Assembly (NCBI RefSeq): GCF_037975245.1
Contig: NC_092567.1
Span: 21,798,376-21,862,375, forward strand
Length of the DNA: 64,000 bases
Source: Apostichopus japonicus
Taxonomy: Eukaryota > Echinodermata > Holothuroidea > Aspidochirotida > Stichopodidae
Reading direction: 5' to 3'
The notes beneath the pieces are model-generated. The model did no database searches, was not told where the DNA came from, and saw only the letters and a program-made list of their open reading frames with translations. Made by a program: the position numbers and the translations under genes. Shown in pieces: positions 1 through 18,387 of this stretch. Position 1 is the stretch's first letter; each line of letters opens with the position of its first letter.

Positions 1-148
1 TGACAACATTTATAGAATGAAAAACCATCATTAACTACTCCCTGGTAATTGATTAATTTTTATTTTGTGAAAAGTTGAATAGGCTGTGTTAGTTTAAGCA
101 GCAGCTATCGGGTTAATTTTCAATTTCAAAAGAGCACAGAACGTTTTT

Positions 149-234
149 TGGCAAGAACGGAATTTGAACCAGTGACCTTGGGATTACAGGTTTTTTTTTT
201 TTTTTTGTGCCCTACCAAGTGAGCTATCCAGCCC
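149..234 (-). repeat. tRNA-derived SINE-like sequence
   Basis: Read on the minus strand, this has a tRNA-like A box (TAGCTCACTTGGTAG, about 228-214) and a B box (GGTTCAAATTCC, 170-159) in the right order. The anticodon region is replaced by a run of about 16 A (T on the plus strand, 191-206), so it cannot be a working tRNA. It lies upstream of the first recognisable PTDSS2 exon, probably in an intron. The rest of 1-1046 shows no exon I can support. Confidence 0.55.
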
Positions 235-1046
235 TATCACTACCAACGAAAGAGACGTAGCTCCTTGCTTCAGATCTTTATCCCACAGCTTTTAATAAGT
301 TACTAGTTGTAGCTCATTTCTCTTTGTTGTAATTTAATTTACCACTCTTTTAGTACAATTTGTTACCCAATAGGCTATGATTGATTGCGGTTGTCAACGT
401 TTCTTGAGTTAGTTAGTCATAGCTCCCATCAATCAGTGACTGCCGTACCAGTGTTTAGTTTCAAACCGTATAGACTGTGCAATAATGCTGGGACAATATT
501 CATCGAAAGTTCCCTGTGTGGTGTAATAATTTCTTGGCTCGTTGTTAATCAGTCCCAAGAAAGTTTGGTTATTCATTTATTAATCCAACTTTAACATGGG
601 CAATCTATGCCATTTGACTCTTATGTTGGTTTTGTATATGACGATCAGTCAGTGTTTGATGAAATGCACTGTGACCCCTCTACACGTCTCCCCCAACCCC
701 CACCCCCATTCACTTGAACATCCACCCTCCTACATTATGATTACCACAAATTGAAAGAAAGAAATCCAACCATCACTTTCGGCATTTATCATAGTGACAT
801 TACGATAAACATCTCTCCCCCCCCCTCCCCTCTCCCTAAGAGAGAAGAAAAGTCTGTTTGAGAGACATAAGGGTTTCAGAGTCGTGTCAGGGAGGCTGTA
901 CTCTTGTCAAAGTGTAATGCCGTATTGCTTCTAGATGATTAAACCTCTATACTCTCCATTGGTTTTCTTTGCGTATTTCCAAGCAATCATTAACATCTTC
1001 AATTTGCATAAACTTATGTCCGAATCTTCCGTATTTCCTGCTTCAG

Positions 1047-4000
1047 TGGCTCCTTGATGCTGTCATCTGTAACGGTCTCGGTATCTGGTTGGGGATGAAG
1101 ACGCTAAACTATCTAAATGCCAGCACCTATCACTGGAGAGGTCTTTGGAGTATCAACACCTACAGGTGAGGTATCCATTCATAAGTATTTGAGGCAAAAT
1201 TTGGGGGGAGGGGGGAGTGAAGGGAGGGGTTAAGGAATAATTCCAGTCAGATTTGTACATTGCAGTGCATATGGTGTTCATATGGTTGTTTGTATGGTTG
1301 AATTATCTGAATGCCAGCACTTATCACTGGAGGGGTCTTTGGAGAATCAACATGATGGGGGGTGGGGGTGGGGGAAGAAGGGCTAAGGAATAATTCCTGT
1401 CAGTGTTGTACATTGCGTTGCATATGGTGTTCGTACAGTTGTTCAAAATGAATGAGTGTATTATCTATCCTATGTCCTTCTGACCAGTATAAAGTATAAT
1501 AGACAACTATTGTTGATTGTTTTTTATTGTTCTCATGTTCATTAATAGCTGGCCCTACCCGCATGCTCATTACTACATGATGATAATAACAGCATGAGGA
1601 TTTTAATTATTATACAAACCTTCTACAAACCTTCATAACAAGGTATCATGGATTTATCGCCGTAAATCATCTTAGTCTGTAAGTAAATTAGTCTTCTTTG
1701 AATTTCAAAAATTGAATGATTCTACAAACGAATGACACTGTCCAAGATATTTTCCCCCAAAGTTTAACGAGCGAGTAATTAAAAACATTGGAATTGTCTC
1801 TCAACATTTCATCGATATTAATATTAATGACATGCAACTATGAAGCAAAAACTAGATCACTTAAGAAATTAACAAAGCTTTGAGTTCTTCATCACTTGAA
1901 AGGAGAATTGAACTGGTCGCGGTGATGATGTGATTGGTTGCTATGGGATTTAAGCTTGAAATATCATAAAGAAAGTTTTCTAACAATTAATGCGATGTCA
2001 TAAAATTTTGTTCTCTTCCAGTGGTAAGCTGAAGAGGATGATGATGCAGTTTACGCCATACAGCTGGACAGAGTTTGAGTGGCATCCCACCGAGAGCCTC
2101 AACAGATGGATATTCGTCATTCTTTTGGTTTGTTTTGTAAGTTTAAGGCAAATTGTTGGGGTTTGGTTATGGATTAAAAGTTTTTGTTTTTCACTGCCCA
2201 GTTTTGAGCTTAATTGGCATAGCCAATGGAGTTAATGCCATGTTAAAGTGTCTGTCTATCCGACTGTCCATCTGTCCATGCATCAGTTTGTGCTTCGACA
2301 TCAGCTGAAATCCTTTAAAATGCTTCTCCTCATAAGGTTTTGATCAGATCAGGATGAAAATTTGTGGAATTGGTCGGTTGATAAAAGGGACACAATATTT
2401 TGTATGAAGGATAAGACATCAAAGGGGTGAAATAATTTTGGAAAAGGAATCTTCTTTTACCTCCAAAGGAAATATTAACTATGGAAGTTACTGACAAGTT
2501 TCCATTAATCTGCAAGAATACAAGCACCAGTATCTCAAGTTGGTCTTTTGTAAGTTACTCACAGACGACACGGTGTTTGAATGACAGTAGCTTGTACAAT
2601 TAAGTCACTTTGCAGAAAGTCAGTTGAGCCACAATATCGTTGATGCTATAGTATTTTGGTTTTCCAAATAACGAACGATCATGTTGCTAAGGACTTTGAA
2701 TACACCACTATTTTCTTTCTTCATTCTGATGGGAATGTAAAGGTTTCAAAGGGACCACACCCCCATGTTAGGAACTTCATCTGGGTCATTTTTGAAACCT
2801 CTTCGGATATCAAATAAGATCTAGTTGGTTTTTCCTCTCTGACAGTGACACCAGGTCAAAGGTCAAACTGTTCTTGGCACCGATAGCAATTTGTCAAGAT
2901 AGTTAAGTAATTTGTTTTCTTTTTGATTTTCTTCATCTACAGTTCCTGGTTGCAGAGTTGAACTGCTTCTACCTTAAATTTGTTCTCTGGATTCCTCCTC
3001 CACATTTCGTCAACTTTACCAGACTCATCCTTCTGGTTCCAGTCGGTGCAGTTGCTATACGCGAAGCCTATCAGTACCTGAATGATCCGTAAGTTTGATG
3101 TGAAAGTTTTTATCAGGCCAGACTTGATTTTTTATTCCTTGCCGGAGTGCAAAAGGAATCTTTGTGAGGATGATGGCGTGTATGTTGGTGCTGATAGTCG
3201 TAATCGATTAATCGCCAGTAGTAGTGATTACAATTTGGAAGTTTGATTAATCGCCATCAAAACCTAAGTTGCGATTACCGGACTACAAGCTAGCACTACA
3301 CATAATCTGTTTTTGAAAAATAGCCTAAGCTATCAAAACAACACTGTAACAACTGTAGAAATGACAGTGATGAGGTCATAACTGTAATGGAGTAATCGCA
3401 GTAATTACGAGAAGAGCTATGCGATTAATCGACTACAAAAGAGAGAGTCGACTATCAGCACTAGTGTATGTATGAATGTGACACTTGCTTGTAAACACAG
3501 TAACTCAAAAGTTAATGGTGGTGTAACTTCATACTTGGAATGTGGATCCATCTTATTGAGTACAAGAAGTCTACTTTTCTTCTGTGAAGTTCAATGGTCA
3601 TTTGAGGTCAAGAGAGGTCAAAGACTGAAAAAACTCTGTGAACACGGTAACTCAAAAGAAGTACATCTTTGTTGAACTTTATACATGGTATGCAGATTCA
3701 GTTTATTGAGTACAAACACTCTATTGAAATTGGTGGAGGTCAAAGGTCATTTGCAGTCAATATTAAGTGAAAGTTTAATATTTTGTAAACAGAATAATGC
3801 AAGAAGTACATCTTTCTTGAAGGAATCACAAAGCCATCTGGCTTTTTGGTTTCTTATTGGAGAGGAGGAGGTGGGGGGGGGGAGGTAGAAGGGTAGAGCT
3901 GATTAGGTGGTGGGAGAGAGGGAGGCATTCAACAGCAGCTGAGTTAAAGAAAACATCATGAAATGCATATTTGTGACTAGGTGTCAATGCATCAAAGCAT

Positions 4001-4550
4001 GGCTAACCTAGTTTTATGTCTTGCGGTCTTTAAGGTAAGTACATATCTATTGCCACGGTTTCACCACTTAATTGGTAAGACACATTTGAAGCTAACCACT
4101 GAAAAATGTCAATTTTGAAAGCAATTCTTTTCTGCCTTCTTCACCAACAACAGAAATTGTAACAAACTTGGGCAACAAGCCTGGGTCGCCATAGCGATGG
4201 TGGTTACAGAGGTTCTCATTGTTTTGAAGTTCGACCTTCCGTTAGTGCTGATGGTTCCTCCCATGTCCGTTATCGTCTGCTGGACCATTTTCTGCCTGAT
4301 ACTCCTGACCTGGACAATCTGGTTCTTTTTCGTAAGACCCTATCGGAAATTCAAAAGGAAGCAGATGATGCAAGCCCAGAGGCCTTTCAGCAGGACATCC
4401 AAAAATACATTCTACAGGCAGATAAAAACAACGAACCAAGAAAGAGTCACAAAACAGGAGACGAACCCGAAAAGATCCGTCCAACCACGGACGACGACAA
4501 ACGGCGGATATTCAACCAGATTAAGGAGCAGACTCTCAAACGGTGATTAG
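1047..4550 (+). CDS. PTDSS2: Phosphatidylserine synthase 2, 3' four exons (5' partial)
   Basis: Base-exchange enzyme of the ER and mitochondria-associated membrane that swaps the ethanolamine of phosphatidylethanolamine for serine. Coding exons are 1047-1165, 2022-2136, 2943-3088 and 4154-4550 (stop TAG 4548-4550). Junction phases agree and yield 258 C-terminal residues. The first exon encodes CNGLGIWLGMKTL and YHWRGLW, the second GKLKR..QFTPYSW, the third the helix LVAELNCFYLKFVLW and AIREAYQYLNDP, the fourth KLGQQAWVAIA followed by two hydrophobic segments and a basic tail. These blocks fit PTDSS2 better than PTDSS1: the YHWRGLW, AELNCFYLKFVLW and KLGQQAW blocks match PTDSS2. The final exon runs from the last membrane helices through FFFVRPYRKFKRK into a low-complexity, Lys/Arg/Thr-rich cytosolic tail of about 60 residues that is not conserved. 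N-terminal exons lie before this window. No canonical AATAAA was found just after the stop. Confidence 0.93.
1107..1442 (+). repeat. Tandem duplication of PTDSS2 exon end plus intron
   Basis: The last part of the first PTDSS2 exon in the window and its following intron (1107-1290) recur at 1301-1442. The second copy still reads YLNASTYHWRGLWRIN in frame. It has lost about 42 bp that included the splice donor, so it can no longer act as an exon end. Intronic parts (TTAAGGAATAATTCC, TTGTACATTGC, GCATATGGTGTTC) also match, which shows one DNA-level duplication, not a retrocopy. Confidence 0.85.
3472..3780 (+). repeat. Degenerate tandem repeat rich in AGGTCA half-sites
   Basis: Two diverged monomers of roughly 150 bp lie in the last PTDSS2 intron. 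They share motifs such as TGTGGATCCATCTTATTGAG, GAGTACAA and GGTCATTTG. The same family recurs as five or six monomers at 36590-37320 and as fragments near 45950-46120. It carries nuclear-receptor-like direct repeats: DR4 (AGGTCA AGAG AGGTCA, 3605-3620) and DR1 (AGGTCAAAGGTCA, 3737-3749). Confidence 0.6.
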
Positions 4551-7500
4551 CGATTCGTCAACGTCTCAGAATATAGAACGTTCGAGAACAAAATTTGCTC
4601 TTCCGTGGTGCCATTTTTTAAAGTAATTCATGTCACTGATGTAAAATTATTTCAAACTTACCATTTTGTTACAGACGGCCTGTTTTGTATGAGATGCCAA
4701 GTCGTCGCGTTCCATGTTGGGATAAATCTTCAAATCATTTTTCATGAAATTATCGTCAAAGTCTTGGTTTCCATTTGAAGTGGAAGTTGAAGGTGAGATA
4801 GGAACGAAAGAGTTCTTATTTCTTGTCTCTGAAGCAAGCGGATGTGTAGAATACAGAGTCTTTGTGAGTTTACGTAAAATTAAAAGAAAAAGCTAGTTTC
4901 TTGAGCTAGGTTTATATATGCTCAACAATCAGACAAAAATTCTTCCACTGACTTTGAATGAAATGTGGACAAGCTTAGTCATCAAATTATGGGGTATGCA
5001 AAAGTTTTCTGTGGTTGCTGGATTTTTATCTACAAGTTGGAAATTTTTTTCTACAGTTTATGGTGCTTGCTGATGACCAAAGACCAAGCTAGCTTTCATG
5101 CATTCTGAACATCAGTTCTGAGGGGTAGGGGATCCATTGGGTCATCGCTCAGTCCTCGGGGGAGTGGTTTGGTCATGGGCCTGAATGTTGTGGACCGCTG
5201 CTTATGAGGACCTGTGCATAATGGCACAGAGGTTAATCCAGCAAATCCTGGTCCATGTCAAATTGATTGATATTTCTGATTAGCAAAAAAACACACCACT
5301 ACTGGTCACAGAGTTTCTTCTAATAATATACCATCATTTAGAAATGTGATTAGTCACTGTTGTTTGGCGGTGAACTGGGTTTCTCAGAAAGTTAAGGTTT
5401 TGTAAAAGAAGGTTGACAGATTAAATCTGGTATATAAGCACTTGTAAGGTGACTGGCAGTGTGAGTACAGCAGCACAAAAAGGAGTACCAATTAAGAAAA
5501 GTCCCTCCCATCCTCACTCCCTCATAACGTAGATACACAATTTCAAAATGCTCGGAAGAAGAGTAAGAGTATAATGCATGAGGTTGGGTACAATTACTGG
5601 TAATTATGCTGGAATGTGTAAGAATTCCGTACAACAAGTCTGTGCTAAGTTGGTTCTCTTTTGACCTTCGGTTAAGAATCATCAGCTCTCTAGCCTAGAA
5701 TGATACCAACTCCACCACTCCCCTACAGGTCTGTGGAGGCTTGATAGGCTAAATATATCCCATCGAGGAAAGATCCTTGGCCGATATAAGGTTACGAGGG
5801 ATTCTTGCTGCTTGTATCTCAGGCGACCTGCTCCCTCTTTTAACACACAACATTGTCCTAATTAAGGGGGAACGTAAAATGGGTAGTAACCAGGTGAGTT
5901 AATTCACTTAAAACATCGAAAATTGGATCCCTGGGACAACCTCTAAGGATAGCTTTGTTTCTCTGATGAGAAAATTTTGTCTCGTAGAGCAATTACAACT
6001 CTTTATGTCGATCAACTCTGGGTAAAAGGCATGTGCTGACTTTTTCATCACTGAGACCTTGTCTTCACTACATCTTGAGTCAAGAACAGCCGAGAAAAGC
6101 GTTCCACTCCATAGTTTGAGGAAAAGAATGTGCTGTCTTGGAAATGTCCCTCTTTTTATTGTCAAGAGTGCAACATCCGTTCGAAAACACTTTTGACATC
6201 CCTATGGTGCATTTACTTTGGTTGTGCTATTTAAAAGACAATTGACATGTGTGTAAATCAACATGATTTTACACCGTGTATCCACAAGCTGGTTGATTTG
6301 CAATCCTATATCTTTTTCAACTAATTTTTATTCTATCCAAAGTAATTTATTGAATGCCCATTGTTTTTCTTTTTTTTTCAAGTTATTCAAATTATTGCTT
6401 TTTTGGTGGGGGGTGGGGAATTTTATTTAATGAAGTGCTGTCTAGCACATGTAACAACCTTGCCAATTATTATTTTTTACTTTCAGTCAATTTCAACAGA
6501 CTTTAATAGACTCTTGTATGAATTGTAAGAGTCGGGCAGGGGAACGGGGAGGGGAGAGACTCCCCTCCCCCTTTGGAAGACTACTGAGCCCCCTCTTAAT
6601 CTCCATTACGTTTTACAAATAGTTCATATGTATCACAGTATTTGTGACCCTCCTAAAGTTATTGCTGCCCCTCCAACTCAGAATTTATAGGGCTTTCTGT
6701 GCATAAGGTTAATTGCTTGGGCTTTGCATGAAACTTGGACCTACCTTGTGTACAAGTAAAATTTAGAAAAACTTTAAATTTTAGTTTATAGTAATATTGT
6801 ACTATGTTTGCTTTGAATAAACATCTCAAATTTGTTTTGTTTTTGGCTGCACATTTTAAAGATTTCCTTCGTAGGTTTGTTGTTCTGTTTCTCATTTATT
6901 TGACAAAACTGGGATTTGGTATTCATGGTTTAGGAAGAGGTCAGATTTATCTATGAAAAATATTAATCAAAGATTGAGTTGCTGGCAAACGTGACACTAA
7001 TTTGTATGCTCCTAAAACTCAAGGTTTTTACGTTTAAGTTTCACTGCGAATCTCATTATTATGATATAAGCATTATCAATGCATATTGGTGGATAATTTT
7101 GCATACATATGGCCATATCCATTGTTAATTAAAACAAGGTTATGAAATTGATTATTAAAAAATTGAATAATTTTGATGGTATTCCTTTAAGTAATTTTCT
7201 GGGTGATATGTACTGCCAATGGTGTCATACATGGTACATGAAGATAACTTCAGGGGGAGTGGGGAGAGGGGGTGTGGATAGTTACTCGTTTTTATTAAAA
7301 TCCAGGTGAAATTTGTGCTATAATTTGACAGCTGTACCCATGAAAATCTGGTCTGTTGAGGTGGGTGGGCGGGGAGGGAGAGGAACTCGCCGATTGACAT
7401 GTTTGATGATGGTGTGGGTGAGTATAGTAATCATAATTGTTGATGTTAAGAGAAATCTTGGAGCAGCTGATAATGTGGTATCATGAAAATGTTTAGTTAA

Positions 7501-7689
7501 CGAGCTGTTTAGTTAACGAGCTGTAATAAATCACAAATGAGAAAAACATGAATCAATTCACTTAAACAGTTTCATTTTGTTGTGTCATGTTTTCTTTGAC
7601 CTTTCCCTGAATATTCCGGAAAATGTGAGGTGATTAAAACAAAATAAAAGAAAACTGTTAGCAAACTGCTTATCCACTAGAGAGCCTGT

Positions 7690-7800
7690 GTAGGAGAATG
7701 TGTATGGGTACGTTGGTCTTACATTTCGATCCTAGCAGGATCTTCTTCAAAGGCTAAATGACAAGTGATTAAAACAAGATAGAGAATTCCACTGAAAACT
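7690..7800 (-). mobile_element. Penelope-like element fragment, hammerhead-like core
   Basis: On the minus strand the sequence reads TTGAAGAA, then a perfect 5-bp stem GATCC-TGCTA-GGATC (plus strand 7728-7742), then GAAATGT. The arrangement CTGAAGAAG-stem-CGAAA is typical of the ends of Penelope-like retroelements, several of which encode minimal hammerhead ribozymes. Here the first core base is T instead of C, so cleavage is doubtful. No reverse transcriptase reading frame was seen nearby. The family assignment rests on a short motif. Confidence 0.4.
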
Positions 7801-8782
7801 GCAGGACTTGCTGGTACCTTATTATGACATGAGTGACTGCAACTCTTTTTTCCCCGGTACCTGTGCAGGGTTTTATAAAGGAAGGGTGTGGGCCCAGGGG
7901 GGTTGTTGAAGCCAACTCCTGCGGTGTAGAGGGTCTGGGATCCCTGGCCCCTGCCCAACCAGGAAACATTAAATTTACCAGTGTAAATTAGTGTATTCTG
8001 CATAAAGCATAATTTCAAGCATCAGTTAAGTTCATTTTTAGGTCTAACTAAATTGCAAGGTTAGCTCATAACTAATTTTGGCCTCAGGCTACAAACGAGC
8101 CTGCCTCCCTCCCTTAATCCCGCATCTGCGCTACCATCATCATATGAAGCTGAAAAACAACTCCCTGGCTGAATACATAAGGCCTACTTTGTGTTGTTTC
8201 ACTATGAAAAGGTGAACCCTGCCGCCTTTGGTCCATTTCCCGTTAACCGCAGTACAGTTTTATGGTCTCCTGCCCCCAGCTTCTATAAATGCATAGGTTT
8301 GAGGCCTTTTTTAGGGAATTTATTATGAAATAGCAATGAATGGTTATAGTCGTTTTTAACACTTCTAAATGGCTGCTAGATTCATATCCGTCCTTGTTGC
8401 ATTGGCTCGAGACTAGACTGCACGGCACGGATGAACGCACGGCAAAATTTATTACCATTATAAGCCCCATTTAAAGACACATTAAATCATAAAAGTGATG
8501 TTGTCTTTAAGTCTAGATAGAAGTTCTCACTAGCTAAACGCTACCCATCACCGGATAGTAGCTGACAAGTTGGCCTTTCTTGGCACCATCAATTTTCGTA
8601 TCATGTCGGCCATGCAGATTTTTGCTATCCGAGCTGATGATGCTCTTCAAGATGCAAGCAACAAGAACCAGATCCTGATTGATAACGTATTAAGAAAGAT
8701 GTTTTCCTACTGCATTTTGACACTCTTCCTGAGATAGGAGAACAACATGGCGGTTTGATATAGACTTTAAAAATTCAGCGTA

Positions 8783-8955
8783 TTGCCCGAATTTTCACCC
8801 CCCCCCCCCAAAAAAATGAAAAACACATTGCAAATTATTCTTCTTTCAGTAGGTGCCCGAAAAATTCTCAGCATGTTGCCCGAATTTTTACCCAAAATTT
8901 TGGTTGGGGGATGCAGCCGCCCAGCCCCCCCCCCCCCCGCCTCCTACGCCTACGA
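8783..8955 (+). repeat. Interspersed repeat with poly-C tracts, copy 1
   Basis: Contains AGTAGGTGCCCGAAAAATTC, CATGTTGCCCGAA and GGTTGGGG, flanked by two C runs. An inverted, diverged copy lies at 21777-21895, and a shorter relative with a C run lies near 22150-22240. The open frames across this segment are by-products of the repeat. Confidence 0.6.
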
Positions 8956-9993
8956 TGAAAGATTGTTTTTACTTGAAGTTTTTAGTTTACTCAACCCCCG
9001 CGAAAAGTCGTACCACTCAAAATATTGCTCTTCAGATACGAACAATGCATGATTTCTCTGCCCAGTGCATTGACTTTTTCAAAGGTGGTAAAGTTTGGCC
9101 GTATCGGGGAAGCCCCGTTAGAAAATAGCGCGTGTGCGCTGCTTGTGTCGGAAAGACGTACTCTCTGCATAGCTGTCGATCGCTGCTCGTATTCTCTATT
9201 GCAATAACCTGGTTCGGACGCTTTCCAAGGTTTTCCAAGCCTGCCGCTATGCCCGGACTTAGCTCGTTGAAACGCGGGTTCAAATTGCAGGGCTTATCTG
9301 CGGTTACAATTTTAGCTCTAAAAAATAAAATACATATGGGGATTAAATCCAATATATGCACGGATTAATTAGAATATACACGAAAAAACATTTCCGCTCT
9401 TGCTGTGTACATTTACCAACGATAAATGTTTTGGCGGGCTCGCGAGATCGTTTCAAAAAGCGAAACTTTACACATGTACAACCATGGAGGTAAAACAGAC
9501 ACATGTATATTCGAATTAATACACAGATATATTATGCGGTGTTTGTCCCACATGGCTTACCATATACTTATGCTAGCTTATTAAAGCAAGACCGCGTTCG
9601 TGGGAACGGGGTACCTGGGCGCGAAAATGGAAGTACCGCGAACATACATATCAACAAAGTAATCTGCGGCCGGTTGCGAGAACAGGAACCAACACAAAAT
9701 GTAACGAACTTTACTTAACGCAAGTTAATCTTAGTTTTACAATTATTACTACTATTAGGCCTAGGCTAGATGTTGTAACTTGTACTTTGTAGTTGTACTG
9801 TATGATAATAATGGTTAATGTTATTTTTTACGACTGTAACCTAGGTTATGCCTAGGCCCCAGTCAAGGTATACTGCCATGTTAGGACTAGACTAGCTAAC
9901 ATCTTTAAAGTTTAATTTAACTCTGTTTTTATGGGGTGGAAATAATGAATATTTACACAGCACACCCCAGCATTAATCGTATGGGGTTTTATA

Positions 9994-10594
9994 GGCAGTG
10001 GATATATAGCCATCAGACGGTTCCCGATTCCAGTTTACTATTTAGCCGTCACTTACGTCTGACATGCGCAGTTATCAATCTTGCAGACTGTGATTTTCCT
10101 GCGGTGCCAGCGGACAATCCAGTCCCCAAGTTATTTTGCCGTCCCACAAATTTTCTGGCTGTTTCTGCGCGTTACTACTATTTGACCGTCTTTGCATTTA
10201 TTGGCAAACGGCGGGAATTTTGAAATAATTCATCTGTGATGTTTGATGAAGCATGTTTGTTTTCCGATTATGTGCGGTTTATTCCGTTATTTTCATTGCC
10301 AGTTTAATAGTTTAGATGGACACTATAATCCACACATTTTCCTGCATCAGTTGTCTTTATTTGTCTTTATCAGTCGTCTCAAATATTTCAGAAAACGAGT
10401 CAAAACTACCACCTACAGCTAAAGGTGCGCATGCTTAAAAATGGATCACAATCGTATCACAACTTCACTCATTCAAAGACAACATTCAAAATGGCGGCTA
10501 ATCGCAAGATTGATAACTGCACATGTCAGACAGAAGTGACCGCTAAATAGTAAACTGGAATCATGAACCGTCTGATGGCTATATATCCACTGCC
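9994..10594. mobile_element. Foldback element with 91-bp inverted arms
   Basis: The left arm 9994-10084 (starting GGCAGTGGATATATAGCC) is nearly the exact reverse complement of the right arm 10504-10594, with about six mismatches and no indels. The 419-bp centre has no coding capacity. This is the layout of a non-autonomous foldback or MITE-type DNA transposon. Short AT-rich flanks (TTTATA left, TTTAAT right) hint at a target duplication but are not exact. It ends about 260 bp before the TYMS start codon, so it may lie in or next to the promoter. Confidence 0.75.
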
Positions 10595-10840
10595 TTTAAT
10601 ATAAGTGCACCATCGCTTATGTTTGTGGTTGAAAAAAAGCCTACTTCTGAAATGATCAGAAAACTTCTTTAGGCCTAGGCTAGTTCGTGTACCGTAAAAA
10701 CTGATTTTGTTGCAAAGGCAGGAAAATCCCAATTAATACTAGGCAAATATGGTAACCCTACTTTGGGAGCGCCTGTGGTCTAGGCCAGACTGCCAAAATT
10801 AATGTGTGTATTGATGGGATTGCCTTTTCCGTGTCTGTTC

Positions 10841-10853
10841 CAGTTCATCAAAC
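10841..10853 (+). promoter_or_regulatory. Possible 5'-UTR splice acceptor before TYMS ATG
   Basis: A pyrimidine-rich stretch ending CTGTTCCAG (to 10843) lies ten bases before the start codon at 10854. It looks like a 3' splice site and suggests an upstream non-coding exon. The ATG is still the best start because the frame is open from it and the N-terminal region of animal thymidylate synthases is variable. Confidence 0.4.
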
Positions 10854-17053
<6,200 letters not shown>

Positions 17054-17269
17054 GCTGGTCGCCTAGTAACATAGAAGAATGTCATCAAGAAGAATAAAAA
17101 TAGTAAAAACAAAAAAAGTAAAGTATAATAAATATACTTTAGAAAGATTCAAGGTCAGAAAGCAGACCTAAGGTACCATTGCAAGTGGAGTGGGCCAATC
17201 TCAGTATTTTCTTTTCAAGATTTAATTGTAGACTACTTCTACTACTGATTCAAGTGGAAGATGTCATAA

Positions 17270-18355
17270 TAATAAGTAATATTTATATAGCGCATAATCA
17301 GCAAAGCCGCTCAAACCGCTTTACAAATGTAAAACCTAAAAGCAAATACTAACAAACACCAAAATAATAAATATATAGAACCAATAAGGCAAAAAATGTA
17401 AAACAACAATATAAAAAACACCCTTACTAAACGATACTAAAAAAAAATTAAAACTTAAAATTAAAAAAAAAGCCCAAACGCAATAGTCCAAAACAAATTC
17501 AGAAGTTAGTAAATAGTAAAACAGATTAAATCGTAGTCAATGTTTAAATATAAATAAGTATGGGAAACTATAGTACAGTAAGACAATTAAATTGTAAAAG
17601 CCTAAAACAGATAGTTATAAACACCCAACACTAAACGATAAAAAATAGACCCCTAAACGTAGTAAATAAATGAAAAATAAATAAAAAATAAATTAGAAAC
17701 AAATGTTAAGAATTAAGTTAATAGTTCCAAACGTAGTATCTATGCATAATAAAAGTTTAAACACATTCAATTACACAGTTAAAGCGAGTCTAAACTAATA
17801 TGTTTTCAAAGCAGTTTTAAAAGTGGTAAGAGGTCTGCATACACGCACAGAGTTCGGTAAGGCTTCCATAATCTGGGACCGCTGACTGAGAAGGCTCTGT
17901 CGCCGGTCTTGCATCTTGTTCTCTTCTCCTTGAGCAATTCCTGCGATGATGACCTGAGGTTCTGCTAGGTTTGTACGGTGTAAGGAGACAAGACAGGTAT
18001 TAGGGGGCGAGACCGTGCAGAGATTTGTAAGTGAGTAGGTTAATTGGTAGCCAATGCAGTGGTTCCAGTAGTGGTGTGACATGGTCTCTTTTCGTTTCCT
18101 TACAAACTATACGAGCAGCATTTTTTTGCACCATTTCCAGCTTGTGAGTTGGGGAGTCCAAACAGCAGGCTATTTACATAAATCTAGTTGGGACGTGATG
18201 ATAGCGTTGACCAATGTAGCAGTGGCCTCACGAGTCAGGAATGGGCGGATATGTGATATCTGGCGGAGATGCGAGTAGCACGTCCTAACAACACTGTTAA
18301 TATGGGGGATCATAATTCCTAGTCTAAAACGGCTCCTATGTTACGGGCTGATACA
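17270..18355 (+). repeat. Interspersed retroelement-like repeat, copy 1
   Basis: Opens with TATTTATATAGCGCATAATC...GCTTTACAAA, a head common to repeat families in many marine animals, then about 450 bp of AT-rich sequence, then a more conserved block (17820-18350) with TCTGGGACCGCTGACTGAGAAGGCTCTG and AGCCAATGCAGTGG. A second member with the same layout runs from 53627 to beyond 54359. Head fragments also occur near 46735-46840 and 50715-50790. The class is not certain; no reverse transcriptase frame is present. Confidence 0.6.
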
Positions 18356-18387
18356 ATTGCAGCAACCTTAAATATCATTTAGTGTTT

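Larger units (their letters stand above)
4551..9993. other. Intergenic region PTDSS2-TYMS, no gene seen
   Basis: About 5.4 kb without a supportable exon on either strand. The PTDSS2 3' UTR should occupy the start. Visible structure: a perfect 10-bp hairpin GGGGAGGGGA/TCCCCTCCCC at 6546-6570 (loop GAGAC); a Penelope-type fragment near 7690-7800; and a poly-C-containing interspersed repeat at 8783-8955. From about 9400 to 10600 the DNA is richer in CpG (for example GGCGGGCTCGCGAGATCG at 9433), as expected near a TYMS promoter. Confidence 0.6.

Noticed and set aside
1047-4550. PTDSS1 as identity of the first gene
   Set aside because: Blocks such as GKLKR..QFTPYSW, AELNCFYLKFVLW and KLGQQAW follow PTDSS2 more closely than PTDSS1.
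8783-9128. Overlapping open frames near 8.8-9.1 kb as a gene
   Set aside because: Pro-rich translation of poly-C tracts in an interspersed repeat also present inverted at 21777-21895.
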